This document shows, piece by piece, positions 5,394-10,790 of a stretch of 10,790 bases of DNA. The position numbers and the translations under genes were made by a program. Position 1 is the first letter of the stretch, and each line of letters opens with the position of its first letter. The notes below the pieces were generated by a model. That model did not search any database and had not been told where the DNA came from. It saw only the letters and a program-made list of their open reading frames with translations. This DNA comes from an uncultured Clostridia bacterium (GTDB lineage Bacteria; Bacillota; Clostridia; Oscillospirales; Acutalibacteraceae): the NCBI GenBank assembly GCA_937897215.1, contig CALCBQ010000128.1, forward strand, positions 1-10,790, given 5' to 3'.

Positions 5394-7283
5394 TTATGCT
5401 AATTCGAGCCACAAGGTTTCAAGCTCTTCAAGAGATCCTTCTTTTACTTTGATTTCTTCAAGGGTTTCAGAAAGACGGGCATAGTCGCTTGAAATATCAG
5501 GGCTATTACAAAGCTCTTTCAAATCATTTATTTCAGTTTGAAGTGCTGAAATTTCTTTTTCAGTATTCATAAGCTTAGCACGACGTTTTCTGTCTTCTGC
5601 TTTATTTTTACGCGACTCTTCATAAGCTTTGGCTGAGTCGCTTTTTTCTTTTGAATCAGAAACTTTTTCTTCTTCAGCAATATAATGCTCTTTATAATAG
5701 TCGTAATTACCATTATAAATAACGATTTCTTGTGGCTTCATTTCAATAATTTTGGTAGGTACAGAGTTAAGCAAATATCTGTCGTGAGAAACCATAATTA
5801 TAGTGCCTTCATATTGGCTTAAAGCAGCGTCTAACGCCTCTTTTGCCTTGTAGTCAAGATGATTTGTGGGCTCGTCTAAAACAAGTACATTTGAGCGCCC
5901 AAAGGCAATAATGCAAAGCACAACTTTAGCACGATTAGCACCACTCATTTCACGGATACGCTTGAATACATCTTCATCTTCAATAAGAAAACGAGCAAGC
6001 ATACTACGGATTTCATATTCAGTTTTAGTAGGAAATTTACGATGAACTGCTTCAAGTACGGTCATATTAAGGTCAAGTGATGACAACTCTTGGTCAAAGT
6101 AAGAAATTTTTACATTTCCACCCCAACGCACAACACCCTCATAAGTCATCTTTTTGAGAATTGCTTTAAGTAATGAAGATTTACCAACACCGTTTTTACC
6201 TACAAATGCCACTTTTTCGCCACGGCTGACTTCAAGATTAAAGTTTTCGAAAAGGGTCCTTTTATCTATTCCACTTCCAACATTGATTTTTAAATTTTTA
6301 CATTCAAGAATAGTTTTGTGTGGTTCAATATCAAAAGGAAAAGAAATGTGTAAATCCTTAGCTTTTGGATTTGGTTTAGCGGCTAATTCCATTTTTTCAA
6401 GTGCTTTAACGCGAGAACCAACGCTATTTATACTGCTGGATTTTGCAAGATTTTTACGAACATAATCGCGTAACTGTTCAATTTCGTTTTGTTGCTTTTC
6501 GTATTCCTTTGTAAGCGTCTTAATTCTTTCTTCTTTTTGTTTTAAGAATGAAGAATAACCGCCTTTATATCTTACTAATTCGCCATTTTCAATTTCGCAT
6601 ATATCAGAAGCAACAGAATTCAGAAAATATCTGTCATGAGAAACAATAATAACTGCACCTTTGTATGATTCAAGATAGTTTTCAAGCCAGTTTAACATAC
6701 TGAAATCAAGATGGTTTGTGGGCTCGTCCAGAATAAGTAAATCAGGGTTTTCAACAAGGATTTTTGCAAGTGCAAATCGTGTTTTTTCTCCACCAGAAAG
6801 CACAGAAATACTACCATCTAAATTGAAATCGCCAAATCCCATACCGTTGAGTACTGTATTTATGCGAACTTCTGCATTATAACCATCACAAGCATCATAA
6901 ATGCTTGTAAGTCGTTCGTACTCAGTTGAAAGTGAAGCGTATTCATCAGTATTTGCAACTGACATTTTCTTTGAGATTTCCTTAAGTTGTCTTCTTGTAT
7001 CAAAGGCAAGTTTCAAAGCGTTTTGAATTTCTTCGCGAAGTGTGTTTGAGGTGTCAAGTGCCTCGTTTTGTCTTAAATAACCAATACGGATATTTGGTTT
7101 AGTGGCAAGCGCACCTTCATCATACTCAAGCGCACCCGATATAATATTAAGTAGAGTAGTTTTACCTACACCGTTAATACCTAAAAGACCAATGCGGTCT
7201 TTTTCGTTAACAGTTAGGTTTACATCTTTTAATATGATTTTATCAAGAAAACTTTTATTTATATTTTGTAAAGTAATAAGCAT
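5394..7283 (-). CDS. ABC-F family ATPase (YdiF/Uup-like)
   Basis: This 629-residue cytoplasmic protein has two ABC domains in tandem and no membrane segments. Domain 1 has Walker A GINGVGKTT (35-43), signature LSGGE (162-166), Walker B ILDEPTNHLD (184-193) and switch SHDR (215-218). The inter-domain linker (about 245-310) is charged and helical, as in ABC-F proteins. Domain 2 has Walker A GKNGVGKSS (362-370), VLDEPTNHLD (468-477) and SHDR (499-502). Its signature, however, reads MSGAN (446-450) instead of LSGGE. A charged coiled-coil C-terminus (about 535-629) resembles YdiF/Uup. ABC-F proteins bind the ribosomal E site; some rescue stalled ribosomes, others protect from antibiotics, and which applies here is undecided. 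The ATG at 7283 follows AAGGT, which overlaps the end of the MATE gene; the open frame extends 54 codons further upstream into MATE but lacks support. It ends 8 bp from the convergent dinB stop. Confidence 0.93.
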   Translation of the reverse strand: MLITLQNINKSFLDKIILKDVNLTVNEKDRIGLLGINGVGKTTLLNIISGALEYDEGALATKPNIRIGYLRQNEALDTSNTLREEIQNALKLAFDTRRQLKEISKKMSVANTDEYASLSTEYERLTSIYDACDGYNAEVRINTVLNGMGFGDFNLDGSISVLSGGEKTRFALAKILVENPDLLILDEPTNHLDFSMLNWLENYLESYKGAVIIVSHDRYFLNSVASDICEIENGELVRYKGGYSSFLKQKEERIKTLTKEYEKQQNEIEQLRDYVRKNLAKSSSINSVGSRVKALEKMELAAKPNPKAKDLHISFPFDIEPHKTILECKNLKINVGSGIDKRTLFENFNLEVSRGEKVAFVGKNGVGKSSLLKAILKKMTYEGVVRWGGNVKISYFDQELSSLDLNMTVLEAVHRKFPTKTEYEIRSMLARFLIEDEDVFKRIREMSGANRAKVVLCIIAFGRSNVLVLDEPTNHLDYKAKEALDAALSQYEGTIIMVSHDRYLLNSVPTKIIEMKPQEIVIYNGNYDYYKEHYIAEEEKVSDSKEKSDSAKAYEESRKNKAEDRKRRAKLMNTEKEISALQTEINDLKELCNSPDISSDYARLSETLEEIKVKEGSLEELETLWLELA

Positions 7284-7293
7284 GATTTTTACC

Positions 7294-8637
7294 TTATTTG
7301 TTCGCAAGATTTTTAATGTTTTTCTTCCACATTCCTGTAAAATAGAATATACACGAAATTGCCGTAGCGAAAAGCCATCCAATAGGCCATGAATACCATA
7401 TACCTTGTTGTGCAAACATAGGGGACAAAACAAAAGAAAGCACAACTCTTAAGAGTAAATCAGAGAATGTTGAAATCATAAATATATTAACAGCACCACT
7501 ACCGCGAAGTACACCATCAATTATAAGTTTAATTGAAATAAATAAGTAAAATGGTGCAACTGTTTTTAAAAATTCCATACCCGCATTAATAATGGCAACA
7601 TCATTACTGTTAACAAATATTCGCATCATAACATCAGGATAGAAATTGTAGAGAATAAATAGGGGAGTTGTAATCACAAAAGAAATAATATATAAATATT
7701 TTACTCCCTTTTTTATTCGCTCAACTTTGCCTGCGCCAACATTCTGTGCAGTATAACTTGACATACTATTGCCAAGAGCGGTTAGCGTTGTAATTGTAAA
7801 TGTATTTAGTTTACCTGCTGCTGAAAATCCTGCAACAACAATATCGCCAAAGGTATTTACGAGACCTTGAATGAAAATATTGCCTACCGAAACAAAACTT
7901 TGTTGCAATATACTTGGAATTGCAACAAAAAGTATCTTTTTTAGTATTTCAAATGAAAAAATTTCTGATTTTCCGCAATTAAGTTTTTTTATTCTGGATA
8001 TTAGCGTTAGGAATGCTAGTATAGATGCTAAGCCTTGTGCAATAAAAGTTGCCCACGCAACACCCGAAACACCTAATGGTGTATATTTAACAAGTATGTA
8101 GTCAAGTATAACATTTAATACTGATGATATAATCAAAAAGAATAGGGGAGTTTTTGAATCGCCTAAAGCCGTAAATATACCTGTACATACATTGTATAAA
8201 AACAAGAAAATAAGACCAGCAGTATAAATGTTAAGATATGCGGAAGAATCTTCGAACAGATTTTCAGGCGTGTTTAATGCAATTAGTAATGGTGTAGAAA
8301 AAATTAATCCTAAAATTGTTAGTATAACACTTAATGATAAAACGGAGATAAGAGAAGTGCTTATACAAGTTTTCATTTTCGAGTAGTTGCCATTGCCGAA
8401 GAATTGTGAAATTACAACGCTACATCCAATATTTGAGCCGTTTGCAATAGCCATATAAATCATTGTGATTGTATATGAAATTCCGATTGACGCTAATGCA
8501 TCGCCACCAAGCAACTGACCAGCAATAATACTATCTGCAATGTTATATAACTGTTGAAACATAACGGAAATAAGCATTGGAACAGTAAACTTTACAAGTA
8601 TTTTTGCGGGATTCCCAGTTGTCATATCTCTTACCAT
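7294..8637 (-). CDS. MATE family efflux transporter
   Basis: This 447-residue protein is strongly hydrophobic, with about 12 membrane segments in two halves. The N-terminus (MTTGNPAKILVKFTVPMLIS, then FQQLYNIADSIIAGQLLG and ALASIG) is characteristic of the MATE family branch that includes MepA/DinF-like proteins. Such transporters use a Na+ or H+ gradient to expel cationic drugs or metabolites across the cytoplasmic membrane; the substrate is unknown. The ATG at 8637 has a strong ribosome binding site (GAGGTGA, 5 bases upstream). The stop codon lies 10 bp before the ABC-F start, so the two are probably one transcript. The leader between the upstream gene's stop (8690) and this start is only 52 bp and is filled by a terminator hairpin. 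Transcription must therefore come from read-through or from a promoter inside the oxidoreductase gene. Confidence 0.95.
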   Translation of the reverse strand: MVRDMTTGNPAKILVKFTVPMLISVMFQQLYNIADSIIAGQLLGGDALASIGISYTITMIYMAIANGSNIGCSVVISQFFGNGNYSKMKTCISTSLISVLSLSVILTILGLIFSTPLLIALNTPENLFEDSSAYLNIYTAGLIFLFLYNVCTGIFTALGDSKTPLFFLIISSVLNVILDYILVKYTPLGVSGVAWATFIAQGLASILAFLTLISRIKKLNCGKSEIFSFEILKKILFVAIPSILQQSFVSVGNIFIQGLVNTFGDIVVAGFSAAGKLNTFTITTLTALGNSMSSYTAQNVGAGKVERIKKGVKYLYIISFVITTPLFILYNFYPDVMMRIFVNSNDVAIINAGMEFLKTVAPFYLFISIKLIIDGVLRGSGAVNIFMISTFSDLLLRVVLSFVLSPMFAQQGIWYSWPIGWLFATAISCIFYFTGMWKKNIKNLANK

Positions 8638-8641
8638 TTTA

Positions 8642-8650
8642 TCACCTCAT
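8642..8650 (-). other. Possible two-codon upstream ORF (Met-Arg-stop) before the MATE gene
   Basis: On the minus strand ATG-AGG-TGA lies at 8650-8642, preceded by GAGGT (8659-8655) with a 4-base gap. The AGG-TGA part is the MATE gene's own ribosome binding site. A ribosome translating the mini-ORF would sit on the MATE Shine-Dalgarno. It may equally be a by-product of a GAGGTGA sequence following ATG by chance. Confidence 0.2.
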
Positions 8651-8659
8651 TTCAACCTC

Positions 8660-8685
8660 AAAAAAGGGACTGAATACAGTCCCTT
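8660..8685 (-). terminator. Rho-independent terminator after the oxidoreductase gene
   Basis: A perfect 9-bp stem (AAGGGACTG, 4-base loop, CAGTCCCTT) is followed on the minus strand by a short run of T (six in total, two of them inside the stem). It lies immediately after the oxidoreductase stop codon at 8690 and 23 bases before the MATE start codon. It should separate the permease/oxidoreductase transcript from the MATE/ABC-F transcript, or act as an attenuator between them. Confidence 0.8.
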
Positions 8686-8689
8686 AATT

Positions 8690-10084
8690 TTATATAGTTT
8701 TAAGAATACTTCTTGCTACGCTTATACCGTTTGAGGATGCCTGCATAAGTCCACGTGTAACTGATGCACCATCGCCAATAGCATGAAGACCTTTAACGCT
8801 TGTTTCAAAGTTTGTATCAACAACAACTTTATTTGAATAGAACTTAACCTCAACACCATAAAGAAGTGTTTCATCACTTGCAATACCGGGGGTAACCTTA
8901 TCAAGTGCCTCGAGCATTTCTGCAATATCCACCATAATTCTGTGAGGGAATACAAGCGATAAATCTCCTGGAACAGCATCTTTAAGTGTAGGGATAAGAT
9001 TGTTTCTGCAAAGTCTTTCCGGTGTAGTTCTTCTTCCACGTTTAAAGTCGCCATAAGTCTGAACAAGAATCTTACCATCACAAAGCATATTACTTAACTG
9101 TGCAATCTGTTTACCGTATTCAATAGGAGATTTAAACGGTTTTGTAAAATTCTTTGATACAAGAAGTGCAAAGTTTGTATTGTTTGTTTTGTATTCTGCA
9201 GATTTGTATGCATGACCGTTAACAACAGCAAGACCATTGTCATAGTATTCAGTTGCAACTTCGCCTGATGGGTTAGAACAGAATGTTCTTACCTTGTCAT
9301 CAAATGTTTGTGAGTAGTAAACGAGTTTTGCTTCATAAAGATTCTCATTTAAGAATTTCATGACCTCATCACGAACTTCCACACGAACACCAACGTCAAC
9401 AGTGCCAACTTGAGTTTCAATATCATGGTCTTTACAAATATGACTAAGCCATTCTGCACCTTCACGACCTACAGCGGCAACAATCTTGTCAGAATAATAT
9501 GTTTCTCCACCAGCTACAACACCTTTAACCTGATTATCCTCAATGATAATATCAGATACCATTGTGTTAAAGATAATATTGCAACCATTATCTTCAAGAT
9601 GTTTCTGAAGTCTGCCATAAATCTTATAACCTTCTTCAGTACCTAAATGGCGAATTGGGCATTCAATTAATTTAAGGTTAGCATTGATTGCTTTTCTACG
9701 GATTTCTTCGATTTCAGCTCTTTTGTCAACACCATATACATTAGTATCAGCACCGAAACTTAAATAAACATCGTCTGCTTCTTTCAACAATCCCATAGTT
9801 TCTTCATAACCAAGTATTTCAGGTAAATGACCGCCAACGTCGGGAGAAAGAGATAATTTGCCGTCAGAGAATGCGCCTGCACCTGCAAAACCTGTTGTTA
9901 TTGAGCAAGGCTTGCAACCAACACATTTTTTGGTTATTCGTTTAGGACACATTCTTTTTTCAATTGAACGACCTTTTTCAATCATTAAAATGTTAATATC
10001 AGGTTTTTTGGCAAGTAATTCATAAGCACAAAAAATACCTGATGGACCTGCGCCGATAATAATTACATCAAATTTATTGTTCAT
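8690..10084 (-). CDS. FAD-dependent oxidoreductase (COG2509-type dehydrogenase)
   Basis: This 464-residue soluble protein opens with a classic dinucleotide-binding fold: FDVIIIGAGPSG (5-16) and E36 at the end of the second strand. It closes with GDGASVTRGLMQASSNGI, the second FAD contact of this flavoprotein superfamily. A cysteine cluster C46-x7-C54-x2-C57-x2-C60 comes before GFAGAGAFSDGKLSL. Both features are typical of the uncharacterised FAD-dependent dehydrogenases of COG2509. The substrate is unknown. The cysteines might be redox-active or bind metal, but that is not shown. The ATG at 10084 follows AAAGGAAAG, 7 bases upstream. The gene begins 14 bp after the permease stop, so the two are likely co-transcribed, and it ends in a hairpin terminator. 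Confidence 0.9.
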   Translation of the reverse strand: MNNKFDVIIIGAGPSGIFCAYELLAKKPDINILMIEKGRSIEKRMCPKRITKKCVGCKPCSITTGFAGAGAFSDGKLSLSPDVGGHLPEILGYEETMGLLKEADDVYLSFGADTNVYGVDKRAEIEEIRRKAINANLKLIECPIRHLGTEEGYKIYGRLQKHLEDNGCNIIFNTMVSDIIIEDNQVKGVVAGGETYYSDKIVAAVGREGAEWLSHICKDHDIETQVGTVDVGVRVEVRDEVMKFLNENLYEAKLVYYSQTFDDKVRTFCSNPSGEVATEYYDNGLAVVNGHAYKSAEYKTNNTNFALLVSKNFTKPFKSPIEYGKQIAQLSNMLCDGKILVQTYGDFKRGRRTTPERLCRNNLIPTLKDAVPGDLSLVFPHRIMVDIAEMLEALDKVTPGIASDETLLYGVEVKFYSNKVVVDTNFETSVKGLHAIGDGASVTRGLMQASSNGISVARSILKTI

Positions 10085-10098
10085 AATAATCTTTCCTT

Positions 10099-10790
10099 TT
10101 ATCTGTCTTCTCTAAAATATGATAATCCAAGTGAAGCAGGAGGTTGATTCTCTTTTTTGTTCATCATACTTGTAACAATTAAAACGATGATTGTGATTAC
10201 ATATGGCAACATTTTTAAGATTTCACGTCCTGAAAATGAAATGTTACCAAAAACAAAAGCTGCAATATATAATGCACCAAAAAGGTACGAGCCAATTATT
10301 GAAATATTTGGCTTCCACAATGTGAAAATAACAAGTGCGATTGCAAGCCAACCGAACGCCTCAATGGTAGATGCGTTTTCCCAGCTACCCTTAACATAGT
10401 CCATAATGTAGAATACGCCACCAAAACCGGCTATACCACTACCTATTAAGATAGCAACATATTTGTACAATGTGATGTTAACACCCATTGCGTCAGCAGT
10501 TGCAGTATTTTCGCCGATGGCACGAAGGTTAAGACCAACCTTAGTTCTATTAAATATAAAAGTAGTAATCAAAGCAATAATGATTGCTAAATATACATAA
10601 AAGCTATGACCAAACAATACTTTAACAATACCGTCAGAGTTTTCAGCAAATGGTAAGCATCGAGCAATTATTTTACCTGCTGTAGAAAAATTACTTTTAT
10701 CAACATATGAGTGCATCAAAAATTGAGTTATACCATTACCGAAAATTGTAATTGCAAGACCTGTAATATTCTGATTACAACGGAATGTAA
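10099..10790 (-). CDS. BMP/nucleoside-type ABC transporter permease (5' partial)
   Basis: The frame is open to the right edge, and the residues beyond the in-frame TTG at 10719 fit the family (NITGLAITIFGNGITQF, akin to the NQ-x-x-x-GLAL-x-IFG motif), so the start lies outside the window. About 229 C-terminal residues are visible. They contain RTKVGLNLRAIGENTATADAMG, the cytoplasmic loop that contacts the ATPase in simple-sugar/nucleoside permeases, and several membrane segments (IATLIT-like, YVAILIGSGIAGFGGVFYIM, FGWLAIALVIFTLW and others). This is the type found with BmpA-like lipoproteins and RnsD/NupQ-like permeases, which import nucleosides. The partner permease, ATPase and binding protein are presumably upstream, to the right of the window. 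The C-terminus (SLGLSYFREDR) is short and hydrophilic. Confidence 0.88.
   Translation of the reverse strand, partial: TFRCNQNITGLAITIFGNGITQFLMHSYVDKSNFSTAGKIIARCLPFAENSDGIVKVLFGHSFYVYLAIIIALITTFIFNRTKVGLNLRAIGENTATADAMGVNITLYKYVAILIGSGIAGFGGVFYIMDYVKGSWENASTIEAFGWLAIALVIFTLWKPNISIIGSYLFGALYIAAFVFGNISFSGREILKMLPYVITIIVLIVTSMMNKKENQPPASLGLSYFREDR

Overview
The window comes from a low-GC Gram-positive genome, most likely an anaerobic member of the Clostridia. The evidence is AT-rich DNA with AT-rich codons, strong AGGAGG-type ribosome binding sites, a Firmicutes-type LexA (DinR) box and gene families common in gut Clostridia. The genus cannot be fixed from the sequence alone.

The left part (1-2994, plus strand) is an accessory-looking three-gene cluster. 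The first gene is cut by the window edge. It encodes a tandem array of about 70-residue zinc-ribbon repeats (DUF4379-like) with a Vsr/DUF559-like PD-(D/E)XK nuclease domain embedded in it. It is followed 35 bp later by an unrecognised 121-residue helical protein. A HEPN protein of AbiU2-like appearance follows, whose TTG start overlaps the preceding stop. A nuclease, a small orphan and a candidate HEPN RNase so tightly packed make a plausible, unproven defence or toxin-type module. This is the most interesting part of the window. A short non-coding stretch (2995-3217) follows, with a 12-bp inverted repeat, a 10-bp direct repeat and a strong terminator hairpin.

The middle (3218-5385) holds a minus-strand ZIP/GufA-type metal transporter diverging from a plus-strand Y-family DNA polymerase gene (dinB). 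The dinB promoter has exact -35 and -10 hexamers with a LexA box in the spacer, so it looks like a well-preserved SOS promoter. The gene itself carries a single in-frame TAG at a conserved lysine position, which splits it into two pieces.

The right part (5394-10790) is a minus-strand gene series. In transcription order it holds a BMP/nucleoside-type ABC transporter permease (cut by the right edge), a COG2509-type FAD-dependent oxidoreductase, a hairpin terminator, a MATE efflux transporter and an ABC-F ATPase. MATE and ABC-F are only 10 bp apart and probably co-transcribed, coupling drug efflux with a ribosome-associated ABC-F factor. The short leader of MATE holds the terminator and a possible two-codon upstream ORF overlapping the ribosome binding site.
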